A DNA stretch of 7,886 bases from Saprospiraceae bacterium (GTDB lineage: Bacteria > Bacteroidota > Bacteroidia > Chitinophagales > Saprospiraceae): the NCBI GenBank assembly GCA_020852155.1, contig JADZBJ010000339.1, forward strand, positions 1-7,886, in the 5' to 3' direction. Below the pieces are notes generated by a model, which saw only the letters and a program-made list of their open reading frames with translations, did not search any database and was not told where the DNA came from. This document shows, in pieces, positions 1 through 7,638 of the stretch. A program made the position numbers and the translations under genes. Position 1 is the first letter of the stretch. Each line of letters begins with the position of its first letter.

Positions 1-43
1 AGAACTCCTTGTCCAAAAAACCTGAAAATCCAGAAGTTTTTTA

Positions 44-51
44 TACTATTG
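44..51 (+). promoter_or_regulatory. Weak candidate -7 element for the giant surface-protein gene
   Basis: TACTATTG matches the Bacteroidota -7 consensus TAnnTTTG at all but one fixed position and lies 40 bases before the ATG. No TTTG or TTG at a suitable distance upstream is clear; only a CCTG at 21-24 falls in the range. Only 43 bases of upstream sequence are available, so the real promoter may be outside the window. Confidence 0.2.
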
Positions 52-91
52 AGGCCTGTTTCTGCAAATTTTTTAGTAACACTTACTACAC

Positions 92-3000
92 ATGGCCAAA
101 TTCTTTTACACAGCCATAATCAGCTCCTTATTCCTCCAATTGAAGACCAGTGCTCAATGTGGGTTATCGGTCAATGCAGGAGATGACATTTATCTTTGTG
201 CTCCAGTTACTTCCACCCAGCTCAACGGAAGCATTTCTGACGGTTACAATTCCTTCGAATGGTCGCCATCTATTGGACTAAGTAATTTCAATACGCTCAA
301 TCCAACGGTAGTTAACCTGACACAACCGGCAACTTATGTATTGACTGCTACCGGGATCGATCCTGCCGACAACCTGGTCTTTAACGGCGACTTTGAATCA
401 GGAAACACCGGTTTTTTAACCGACTATATTGATATTATTCCCACGGGTCCACCATGGATGTTTCAGGAAGGTTATTTCTTAATAGACGATCAAGACTGTT
501 CGGACCCACCGTTATGGTGTTCCAGTTGCCCGGACCATACGAGCGGATCAGGAATTTCATTTACTACGCACGGTTGGGGAATACCCAATACAATTGCCTG
601 GTGTCAAACGGTAAATGTTGACCCCAATGTTGATTACGTTTTCTCTGGTTGGTTTACGCACCCGGCGACATTGCCTTCTGGGGCACTGATTCATTATTCC
701 ATTAATGGCACCCAGATCGGACCAATTTTTGGTTCAGGCTCGAATTGCCAATGGACGAATCACAAAGAGACCTGGAACAGTGGCTCAAATTCTACGGCTG
801 AGCTATGTATTATAACACAAAATACTTCTTATCCCGGCATCTGGTTTTATATAGACGACATTGCTTTTGGTCCTTGGTGCGTAAAAAGCGACACGGTGCA
901 GCTATTCCCGGTGGATGTAAATGCCACAACTTCTCCTACAACTATGACACAACCCTGCCAGGGTGCTTCTCTCACCCTCAGCGGCACGGGATCAAGTACC
1001 GGGCCGGATATCAGCTACCTTTGGGAAACTATTGATGGCGACATTTCTGGCGACGAAACCACACTCCACCCGGTGGTGATCGATACTGGTTTGTACATCC
1101 TCACCGTTAGTCGCACCAATCCGGATGGATCAGTCTGTACAGAAACAGCCTCTGTCAAGGTAATAGCCAACCTGGTTCCGCTTACTGTCTGGATTACCCC
1201 ACCTACACCGTTGGGCTGTGATGGCGCCAACACCAACTTGATAGGCAATAACATAAATCCCGGTACATTTTCATATGCCTGGTCGACACCCAACGGCAAC
1301 ATCGTTTCCGGCGCCGACCAGAAAAACTGCATTGTCAATCAACCCGGTACGTACAACCTGACTGCTACCAACACGCTTACGGGTTGTACCGCCACCACGG
1401 ATACAGAGGTCGATGCCATCACCTCCCCTCCTATTGCTGTAGCATCCGTTTCAGATACACTCACCTGCCTCCAAAACACCGTCATCCTTTTTTCTGCCGG
1501 TTCCAGTTTCGGCGCCAACATATCGTATAGCTGGACGACTTTGAACGGTCACTTCGTCTCCGGTCAGAGCGGCCCTTCTGTCCTCGTGGATAGCACAGGT
1601 GTCTATGCTTTGAACGTGCTGAACACTTCCAATAATTGTGTTTCATCCGACACAGTCAGAGTTCTGGGCGCGCTGTCGATACCTGCTTTTAATTTGCCTC
1701 CTCAACAACAAATCACTTGTAGATCTGACACGATTGCCCTGAGCATCCAGCCATCACCATCACTTTTGATCCATTGGGAAACCGGCAATGGCGGGCATAT
1801 TGTCAGCGGCCAGTTCACACCAAACCCTGTGGTGGATTCGACCGGAGATTATACCGTCACCTTACAGGATACTTTGACTGGTTGTATTGCAAGGGACACA
1901 GTGCATATAAACGATAACATTCTTTATCCGGGTGTAAATATTATTCAGCCCGGACAAATAACCTGCCAGTCATTGAATGTTACTATTTCCGCGAGCGCCT
2001 TAAGCACTGGGACCTCTTTTGTGTATTACTGGACAGCTTCCAACGGCGGCCATATAATTTCAGGTGATTCTACGCTGAATCTGGTGGTCAATACTGCGGG
2101 GAATTACACCCTGTCCGTGCTGGATACCCTGAATGGCTGCATGAGTACCGCAAGCACAGTCGTTGCCATCGATACCAATTTCGTAACGGCCGTTGCCAAT
2201 GCACCCGATACCATTACCTGCGCGCAGTTATCCGTATCATTAAATGCCAACGGTTCGAGCATTGACCCCGCGATCAGCTATGTCTGGTCGACCCAGGATG
2301 GCCATATCCTTAGTGGAGCCAACACCCCGTACCCTGTGGTAGATTCGGCAGGCACTTACCAACTTTTGATGACCAATAACCTCAACGGCTGCTTTGACTT
2401 GGATACGGTTTCCGTTTTAGAAAATGCTTTGATACCCCAAATTTTCATTACCCCGCCCGAAATACTGACTTGCACGCTCCCTGCCCAAAACCTGGTGGCA
2501 CAAAACAACAGCCCTTCCGGTCAATATACCTACACCTGGGCCGCTTTCAACGGTGGGAACATCACTGGCAGTAACACAGGTTTGTCGGTACAGGTGGATG
2601 CCGCCGGCACTTACATTTTGTCCACGACCAACAACGACAATGCCTGCATTTCCTCCGATACGGTAGTGGTAAATGCACAGAATTCTGCACCGGCAGCCGA
2701 AGCCGGTTTGCCCGATACAATTACCTGCATCAACACGCGGGTTACCTTGCTTGCCAACGGACCAAATCCAGCTGCCAGTTTAAATTATCAATGGGCTACC
2801 GCTGACGGTTCCATCAACTGCGTCAGCAATGCTGCCCAGGCAGAAGCGGTAAGCCCGGGTTTGTATTTTGTCACCGTGACGGATCCATCCAACGGTTGCA
2901 GCTCGGTGGACTCTGTGCAGGTTTTTGAATCCACCCAGCTGCCCTTGCTGACTCTTGCTTCACCAGGTGTTTTAACTTGTCTTGTGACCACTCAAACCCT

Positions 3001-5965
3001 GCAAGGGCAAATGCAGTCTCCATCCGGTAATCTTACCTACCACTGGTCGGCGTCAAACGGTGGAAATATTGTTTCGGGCAACAACAGCCTCAGCCCGGTA
3101 ATAGATGCTCCGGGTACATATACACTCACGGTTATCGACGGGTCAAACGGATGTACCGGAACTTTCAACACCACCGTAACCCGGGATGTGACTACGCCGG
3201 ATATTTTAGCGCCAGCACCCGGTCAGATCAGCTGCGATTTTCCTGTTCAAACCATTCAGGCTCAAAACCTGTCGCTGCCGGGGAGTTTTAGCTATTCCTG
3301 GACGGCTACCAACGGAGGCCATATTTTTTCAGGAAATAATACCCTGAATCCGCAGATTGATGCCGGAGGCGATTATAATCTTGTGGCTACCAACCTTGTA
3401 AACGGTTGCACTTCTTCAATTCAGGTTAACCTTTTACAAAACACCACGCCACCCTTTGTCGATGCAGGCATGGATGCCATCCTGACCTGTAGCTTTAACT
3501 CCATGACACTCAACGGTTCCGGCGCTGCAGGTATGAGCTACTCATGGACAGCCTCTTCCGGCGGAAATATTTCCGCCGGCGTCAACTCCCCCACTCCTTC
3601 GATCGACGCGCCGGGGATTTATACACTGACGGTTTCCGATCCGGCCAACGGTTGTACTAACAGCGACAGCGTAGAAATTTTCAACGACGCAAATGCACCC
3701 ATGGTTGATGCCGGAACGGCGACCCAACTCAACTGCAGCCTCCTCCAGACACAGTTGAATGCCACTGCCAGCCAGGGACCCGATTTCAGCTATCTCTGGA
3801 CGGCTTCCGCTGGGGGTAATATCCTCAGCGGATCAAGCACCCTGACACCTTTGATAGATGCCCCCGGTGTCTATACCCTCGTCGTGACGAATGCGGTCAA
3901 CAGCTGCACACACAGCAGCAGCGTCACGGTAACAGAAGATATCCTGCCACCGGCAGTGGATGCCGGTGTAGATGGACTTTTGACCTGTGCAACCACAACA
4001 CTCAGCCTGAATGGAGCGCAGAGTGGCGGATCCGCCACTTATTTATGGCAAACTGCGGGTGGCAACATCGTTTCAGGCGTTACCAGTTTGACAGCAGCCA
4101 TTAACCAACCGGGCACTTACACCCTCATAGCTACCCTGATATCCAATGGCTGCACCGGAAGTGATGTGGCGACGGTTGCCATCGATACCATTGCACCCAT
4201 TTTCAGCATCCAGCCGCCGCAGGTGCTTACTTGCACACAACAAAGCATTCTACTCGAAGGAGCTGTTCAGCAACCTGCTGCGGGCAGTTTTGCGGCAGCT
4301 TGGGTTTCGACAAACGGCCATTTCATCTCCGGCCAAAATACGTTGAACGCCGTCATCGACGCTCCCGGGACGTACATGCTAACCATTCAAAATACCCAGA
4401 ACGCTTGCGACGCCGTCATGACCATTCCCGTGATACAAAACACCATATCTCCATTGGCTGTAGCGCAGGCAGGAGACACGATTACCTGTGTAGTGCAAAG
4501 TGTGATGCTGGACGCAATGGGATCATCCGCAGGAAACGGTTTCACATACGCCTGGTCGACCGTGGATGGCCAAATCCTGAACGGCGCCAATACACTTGCA
4601 CCCACTGTGGGCGCCGCAGGAAACTACACATTGCTGGTGACGAACACTGGAAACGGCTGCACAGCTTTAGCGATAACGACCGTAACAAACAACACCACGC
4701 CGCCAACAATCGTCATTGCAAGCCCGGATCAATTAACCTGTGTTAAAAACAGTATCACCCTGAACGGTAATGGATCGTCCATGGGTACAGGATTTTCGGC
4801 TGTCTGGAACGGTGGAAACATCGTTTCCGGACAATACACGCTGACACCAGTGGTGAATGTGCCGGGGAATTATACCCTAAGCATTCAAAATAGTCAAAAC
4901 GGTTGTACGGCTACTCAGGTAGTAACCGTCCTGCAAAACATTACCCCGCCCGTGGCAGAAGCAGGTGAAGCAGATACCCTGCATTGCAAGCAATTGCAGG
5001 TTTTACTCAACGGTTCGTCGCCCACCGCTGGAAGCCTGTTATTCGCCTGGTCTAGTGCGAACGGTCATATCGTCAGCGGCGCCACGGCCCAGCTCAGCAC
5101 TGTGGATGCTCCTGGGCTATATGTCCTGACAGTAACCAATCCGGCGAATGGATGTACTGCAATGGATAATGTCGCAGTCATTAGTGTGCCCGCCCCGGAG
5201 TTCGATCCTGCCTTGGTTCAACCTGATTGCCATGCCCTGAGTGGTTCGATTGATTTCGGCGTTCAGGCAGGAGGCCAGGCTCCATTTACATTCTCCATCG
5301 ACGGCGGGCAAACGTTTGGAAATCAGGCGCTTATAGAAGACCTGCTTCCTGGTTTGTATACCCTGGTCGTGCAGGATGCGTTCGGTTGCAGCGCTTCGGA
5401 AACGGTCAGCATCGAGCCGCCATTGATCCCTTCCCTGAGCATTGCGGCACTGGACTTGCTGGACCTAGGCGATTCAGTGTTGCTGCAACCGGTGACAAAC
5501 ATCCTATCCGGCTTGGTGAATTCCTGGTCATGGTCACCTGGAACCGGATTATCGTGTACGGATTGTAAGACCCCCTGGGCGCAGCCTCTCCAGGATATGC
5601 GCTATAACCTTTTGTTGACCGATGTAAATGGTTGCTCGGCAGAGGCACAAGTGCTCGTATTCGTGAATCAAAAACATCGCATTTACGCACCCAACGCGTT
5701 TTCTCCCAATGGTGACGGGGTCAACGATTTTTTTATGATCTTTGGGAAAGGAGTAAAAGAGATCAGGGCCCTGCAGGTCTACGACCGCTGGGGCGAGGCA
5801 TTGTTCCATGGCGAGCATCTACAGGCCAACGACGAACAGAAAGGTTGGGAGGGTAACTACCGGGGCGATCCGATGACGCCAGCGGTTTTCGTCTGGGTGG
5901 CCAGGGTGGAATTCCTGGATGGTGCAGTGGAGATGTTTTCCGGAGATGTGACCTTGATGCGGTGA
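92..5965 (+). CDS. Giant T9SS-secreted multi-repeat PKD/Ig-like surface protein with type-B (gliding motility-associated) C-terminal sorting domain
   Basis: Predicted secreted or cell-surface adhesin-type protein of 1957 residues; no catalytic domain is recognisable. Residues 1-21 form a Sec signal peptide (Lys3, hydrophobic 4-17, likely cut TSA|QC). Residues 22-92 are PKD/Ig-like. Residues 93-263 are a Cys-rich module opening NLVFNGDFESG and closing FYIDDIAFG, like carbohydrate-binding jelly rolls. About 268-1699 hold 17 tandem Cys-paired repeats. About 1702-1777 resemble a SprB repeat (SGSI, PFTFSIDGG, LPGLYTLVVQDAFGC). About 1780-1860 are another PKD-like domain. Residues 1864-1957 are the T9SS type-B sorting domain: PNAFSPNGDGVND, VYDRWGE, then a DG turn and GDVTLMR at the end. 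The start is bounded by an in-frame TAA at 77-79; no Shine-Dalgarno is seen, as is usual in Bacteroidota. Export across the outer membrane by T9SS follows from the family; adhesion is inference. The next gene is convergent, so this one is probably monocistronic. Confidence 0.93.
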   Translation: MAKFFYTAIISSLFLQLKTSAQCGLSVNAGDDIYLCAPVTSTQLNGSISDGYNSFEWSPSIGLSNFNTLNPTVVNLTQPATYVLTATGIDPADNLVFNGDFESGNTGFLTDYIDIIPTGPPWMFQEGYFLIDDQDCSDPPLWCSSCPDHTSGSGISFTTHGWGIPNTIAWCQTVNVDPNVDYVFSGWFTHPATLPSGALIHYSINGTQIGPIFGSGSNCQWTNHKETWNSGSNSTAELCIITQNTSYPGIWFYIDDIAFGPWCVKSDTVQLFPVDVNATTSPTTMTQPCQGASLTLSGTGSSTGPDISYLWETIDGDISGDETTLHPVVIDTGLYILTVSRTNPDGSVCTETASVKVIANLVPLTVWITPPTPLGCDGANTNLIGNNINPGTFSYAWSTPNGNIVSGADQKNCIVNQPGTYNLTATNTLTGCTATTDTEVDAITSPPIAVASVSDTLTCLQNTVILFSAGSSFGANISYSWTTLNGHFVSGQSGPSVLVDSTGVYALNVLNTSNNCVSSDTVRVLGALSIPAFNLPPQQQITCRSDTIALSIQPSPSLLIHWETGNGGHIVSGQFTPNPVVDSTGDYTVTLQDTLTGCIARDTVHINDNILYPGVNIIQPGQITCQSLNVTISASALSTGTSFVYYWTASNGGHIISGDSTLNLVVNTAGNYTLSVLDTLNGCMSTASTVVAIDTNFVTAVANAPDTITCAQLSVSLNANGSSIDPAISYVWSTQDGHILSGANTPYPVVDSAGTYQLLMTNNLNGCFDLDTVSVLENALIPQIFITPPEILTCTLPAQNLVAQNNSPSGQYTYTWAAFNGGNITGSNTGLSVQVDAAGTYILSTTNNDNACISSDTVVVNAQNSAPAAEAGLPDTITCINTRVTLLANGPNPAASLNYQWATADGSINCVSNAAQAEAVSPGLYFVTVTDPSNGCSSVDSVQVFESTQLPLLTLASPGVLTCLVTTQTLQGQMQSPSGNLTYHWSASNGGNIVSGNNSLSPVIDAPGTYTLTVIDGSNGCTGTFNTTVTRDVTTPDILAPAPGQISCDFPVQTIQAQNLSLPGSFSYSWTATNGGHIFSGNNTLNPQIDAGGDYNLVATNLVNGCTSSIQVNLLQNTTPPFVDAGMDAILTCSFNSMTLNGSGAAGMSYSWTASSGGNISAGVNSPTPSIDAPGIYTLTVSDPANGCTNSDSVEIFNDANAPMVDAGTATQLNCSLLQTQLNATASQGPDFSYLWTASAGGNILSGSSTLTPLIDAPGVYTLVVTNAVNSCTHSSSVTVTEDILPPAVDAGVDGLLTCATTTLSLNGAQSGGSATYLWQTAGGNIVSGVTSLTAAINQPGTYTLIATLISNGCTGSDVATVAIDTIAPIFSIQPPQVLTCTQQSILLEGAVQQPAAGSFAAAWVSTNGHFISGQNTLNAVIDAPGTYMLTIQNTQNACDAVMTIPVIQNTISPLAVAQAGDTITCVVQSVMLDAMGSSAGNGFTYAWSTVDGQILNGANTLAPTVGAAGNYTLLVTNTGNGCTALAITTVTNNTTPPTIVIASPDQLTCVKNSITLNGNGSSMGTGFSAVWNGGNIVSGQYTLTPVVNVPGNYTLSIQNSQNGCTATQVVTVLQNITPPVAEAGEADTLHCKQLQVLLNGSSPTAGSLLFAWSSANGHIVSGATAQLSTVDAPGLYVLTVTNPANGCTAMDNVAVISVPAPEFDPALVQPDCHALSGSIDFGVQAGGQAPFTFSIDGGQTFGNQALIEDLLPGLYTLVVQDAFGCSASETVSIEPPLIPSLSIAALDLLDLGDSVLLQPVTNILSGLVNSWSWSPGTGLSCTDCKTPWAQPLQDMRYNLLLTDVNGCSAEAQVLVFVNQKHRIYAPNAFSPNGDGVNDFFMIFGKGVKEIRALQVYDRWGEALFHGEHLQANDEQKGWEGNYRGDPMTPAVFVWVARVEFLDGAVEMFSGDVTLMR
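893..5188 (+). repeat. Seventeen tandem PKD/Ig-like protein repeats of about 84 residues (about 252 bp)
   Basis: Each unit reads roughly: (L/I)TC, a strand ending in LNG or LxA, a YxW core, then NGGxIVSG, a variable strand, (D/N)xxGxYxLxVxN and finally NGC. The first Cys of unit 1 is C289 and that of unit 17 is C1632, giving a mean period near 84 residues. The two Cys of a unit are about 56 residues apart (C1632 and C1688 in unit 17), which suggests one disulfide per domain after export. The copies have diverged: no long identical DNA blocks are seen by eye, so the expansion looks old. Units 2 and 8 carry a third Cys (C413, C910). Unit 16 lacks three residues after its core Trp (W1572). Confidence 0.9.
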
Positions 5966-6181
5966 ACCAGAGACTTGTGCTGAGCCTGGTTACACATTTT
6001 TGATATTAGGAGACCATTAGCCTCCTCATGGTTTTGTATTCCGCCCCCTCAGGGGTTCCCTCAAGCGACCACGGGCGCGGCGGGGTGATTGGTTTTTACT
6101 CTTAAAAGCCTGGGGCGGAGTCTAAGGGAAGACTATGCAGGGCGTAAAAAACTGTTGCTATTGGCAGGTTTTCAGTTTGTG
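5966..6181. other. Structured GC-rich gap between convergent genes
   Basis: No gene is seen in these 216 bases. They separate the stop of the surface-protein gene from the stop of the minus-strand TraB-like gene. A small hairpin, AGGAG (6008-6012) with CTCCT (6022-6026), lies 43 bases after the first stop but has no T-run, so it is not a convincing intrinsic terminator. Positions 6038-6130 hold the stronger inverted repeats described separately. From about 6140 the base composition shifts towards the AT-rich style of the next gene. Confidence 0.6.
6038..6130. repeat. Palindromic element with nested and crossing inverted repeats
   Basis: TCCGCCCC (6040-6047) is the exact reverse complement of GGGGCGGA (6112-6119), extendable to 10 pairs with one G-T pair. 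Inside it are a CCCC-TCA-GGGG hairpin (6045-6055), which competes for the same C tract, and an 8-pair hairpin with one G-T pair, GGTTTTTA (6091-6098) with TAAAAGCC (6103-6110). TTCCCT (6056-6061) also pairs with AGGGAA (6125-6130), crossing the outer stem. The T-rich arms of 6091-6110 might help termination from either side. A dispersed intergenic repeat or the remnant of a small mobile element is equally possible; no flanking target duplication was found. Confidence 0.45.
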
Positions 6182-6829
6182 TCACAACTCATTAAAAAAT
6201 TTCCAATTTAATTTCAAGCTTTCTTTTGCTTCGTGTTCTTTTATTTTTTGCTTTAACGGTTGTCTGTGCTCGGCACCGCAAATAAATATTGCTTTGTCGT
6301 ATGGATACTGTTTACTATAGTTATATATGTTTTTCAACATTTCATTTTCACGTTTGTCGTGAAGTGCTTTTTCTGCCCTATGTTCATTTAACAATTTCAC
6401 ATCATTTATTTGTGCCAAAACAGTTTCTTCAATAATGCGTATTCTATTCGATATTTCAGCAAATTCATTGCTGTTTATAAAATAATAACCGGTTTGGTTA
6501 AGCTTCAATAATTTTTGGTTCCATAAATCACGGTATTCGCTACTATTGTTCCAAATTATTTGCACATCACTCAAAAGGTCAGTTTCATATACTGGATAAT
6601 TGTCAACTGGGAAATGCTTTATTGGGTATTTTTGTAAATATTTTTTAATTGTAATAGTTTCTACTGTTTTAGGTTGATAACCTGCCGAGTAAACTATTCC
6701 AAACAAGTCATAAGGGAGTTCTTCAAAAATTACTTCTGGATGTATTTCTTCAATGATTGCGTACAATTCATCAGGATTACATTTGCTATGTATTTTGTGA
6801 AATGAAGAAAGTAAAGTTATGTTGAACAT
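6182..6829 (-). CDS. TraB/TIKI-like (GumN-type) family protein, cytoplasmic
   Basis: A 215-residue soluble protein without signal peptide or membrane segment. The pattern fits the TraB/TIKI superfamily of presumed metal-dependent hydrolases: SSFHKIH near the N terminus (H11, H14), a helix running into HPEVIFEELP (E36, E37), FPVD at 73-76, KRENEML at 159-165 with the Arg-x-x-x-Met spacing, and ICGAEHR at 183-189, which matches the terminal Gly-x-x-His motif. These spaced motifs are seen in the sequence; hydrolase activity and substrate are inferred and unknown. The length is somewhat short for the family. The ATG at 6829 has an A-rich upstream stretch and no clear Shine-Dalgarno, and no TAnnTTTG promoter was found before it. 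It could be read through from the 7013-7579 gene, 183 bases upstream on the same strand. The marked AT-richness compared with the left-hand gene suggests lateral acquisition. Confidence 0.6.
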   Translation of the reverse strand: MFNITLLSSFHKIHSKCNPDELYAIIEEIHPEVIFEELPYDLFGIVYSAGYQPKTVETITIKKYLQKYPIKHFPVDNYPVYETDLLSDVQIIWNNSSEYRDLWNQKLLKLNQTGYYFINSNEFAEISNRIRIIEETVLAQINDVKLLNEHRAEKALHDKRENEMLKNIYNYSKQYPYDKAIFICGAEHRQPLKQKIKEHEAKESLKLNWKFFNEL

Positions 6830-6868
6830 AGATTGTTTTTACTTCTTAGATTGTATCGTTTTACATTT

Positions 6869-7004
6869 GCCCATAAAGGATCGCATATTTGCGATGGGCG
6901 GGCTTTTCAGCACAAATGTTGATGCGGAGAACTGAACTTTGATTAGCCACAAAACTGTCTGTGGAGCACGAAAACCCGTCTATTGAAAATGTGCTGTTAG
7001 CCGC
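6869..7004. repeat. Palindrome-rich spacer between the two minus-strand genes
   Basis: Several inverted repeats fall within 136 bases. ATCGCA (6880-6885) pairs with TGCGAT (6890-6895) around a 4-base loop, extended by GCCC (6869-6872) with GGGC (6896-6899). CAGCACA (6908-6914) pairs with TGTGCTG (6990-6996), enclosing a CCACA (6947-6951) and TGTGG (6960-6964) hairpin. AGCAC (6965-6969) competes for the same GTGCT. TTAGCC occurs twice in direct order (6943-6948, 6997-7002). The whole could fold into a branched structure. It recalls recombination sites between gene cassettes, but canonical attC boxes are not complete. Each pairing is short, so some will be chance. Confidence 0.35.
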
Positions 7005-7012
7005 TTGGTTTT

Positions 7013-7579
7013 TCAATCTATCATGTTATTATTCAAAATACTGTCAAAGTAGTAAGCTAAATTTGATGAAATTTTATCAAATATCGCAGGAATTAAGTTC
7101 GAAATATTTTCAACTGTCAACTCTCTGTCCCTTGAGAAACCGTGATATTGATGAAGATAAAAAACAATATCAAACCGTTCTGAATACTCTAATTTGTCAA
7201 ATGGGTTTGTCGTTGCATAGTCATGAAAGTCTGACAAGTGAATAAAGCCACAACCAAATTTATACACGTAATGGACATATCCTTTCAATTTGTCTGCTTT
7301 GTCCACCATATCTTTGTCTGTGATTTGTTTCCACTTGTTGTTTGGTGTCAAAACAGTCCATTTTTCTCCTGACAACGTTTGGGTCATTAGTCTTTCTCTC
7401 TCGTTAAAGTCAGGCATTTGCCCCAAATAAATTACTCTAACGAATGAGTCCAATTCTTGTCTTAGGATAGAAATGCAGTTTCCAAATAGTCTTTGTGAAA
7501 CTAAAAGGGTCAAAGCATTTTTATTTTCTTCGCTTCTTTTTTGAATTAATGAAATGTATTTCTGTTTTATGTCTGTCAT
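7013..7579 (-). CDS. Hypothetical helical protein, possibly HEPN-like; family not named
   Basis: A 188-residue soluble protein that looks mostly alpha-helical and has no signal peptide or membrane span. I do not recognise a named family. Conserved-looking stretches are NCISILRQELDSFVRVIYL (about 34-52), GEKWTVL (71-77), ITDKDMVDKADKLKGYV (86-102), a central YKFGCGFIHLSDFHDY (106-121) with H114 and H119, and a C-terminal helix FDKISSNLAYYF (167-178). An early Arg-Glu helix followed by a later His-rich helix resembles HEPN or DUF5677-type proteins found in toxin and abortive-infection contexts, but the strict Arg-x4-6-His motif is absent around H114. That resemblance is weak inference. The ATG at 7579 follows an A-rich stretch (CCCAAAACA) without Shine-Dalgarno, and a good Bacteroidota-type promoter candidate lies about 60 bases upstream. 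Like its downstream neighbour it is AT-rich and may be acquired. Confidence 0.75.
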   Translation of the reverse strand: MTDIKQKYISLIQKRSEENKNALTLLVSQRLFGNCISILRQELDSFVRVIYLGQMPDFNERERLMTQTLSGEKWTVLTPNNKWKQITDKDMVDKADKLKGYVHYVYKFGCGFIHLSDFHDYATTNPFDKLEYSERFDIVFYLHQYHGFSRDRELTVENISNLIPAIFDKISSNLAYYFDSILNNNMID

Positions 7580-7638
7580 TGTTTTGGGTGTCGTTTTAAA
7601 CTGACCGCTAGCTCATGAATATGCACACCTTTTGAAAG

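Noticed and set aside
92..160. Lipoprotein signal (Cys at residue 23)
   Set aside because: The residues before the Cys are S-A-Q. Gln at the -1 position does not fit a lipobox, and the TSA|Q cut fits an ordinary signal peptidase I site.
1015..1521. Minus-strand open frames of 107 and 60 codons, and similar ones elsewhere inside the adhesin gene
   Set aside because: They are shadows of the long repeat-coding frame, with no recognisable domains and no start signals. The repeat pattern and C-terminal domain establish the plus-strand frame.
4231..4746. A 171-codon plus-strand frame within the adhesin gene
   Set aside because: It is out of frame with the repeats, its product is an Arg/His-rich composition artefact, and it lies wholly inside a well-supported gene.
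893..5188. CRISPR array or recent tandem DNA duplication
   Set aside because: The periodicity is at protein level with a period of about 252 bp. The DNA copies are strongly diverged and there is no short identical repeat with unique spacers.
6008..6026. AGGAG/CTCCT hairpin as an intrinsic terminator for the adhesin gene
   Set aside because: It has only five pairs and a 9-base loop, and no T-run follows, so termination here is not supported.
6135..6320. A 61-codon plus-strand frame over the end of the TraB-like gene
   Set aside because: It is antisense to a protein with recognisable spaced motifs, and has Cys/Phe-rich low-information content.
6961..7245. A 94-codon plus-strand frame opposite the helical-protein gene
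   Set aside because: It overlaps the 188-residue minus-strand protein, which has more coherent composition, a full-length frame and a promoter candidate. The plus-strand frame starts within the palindromic spacer and has no upstream signal.
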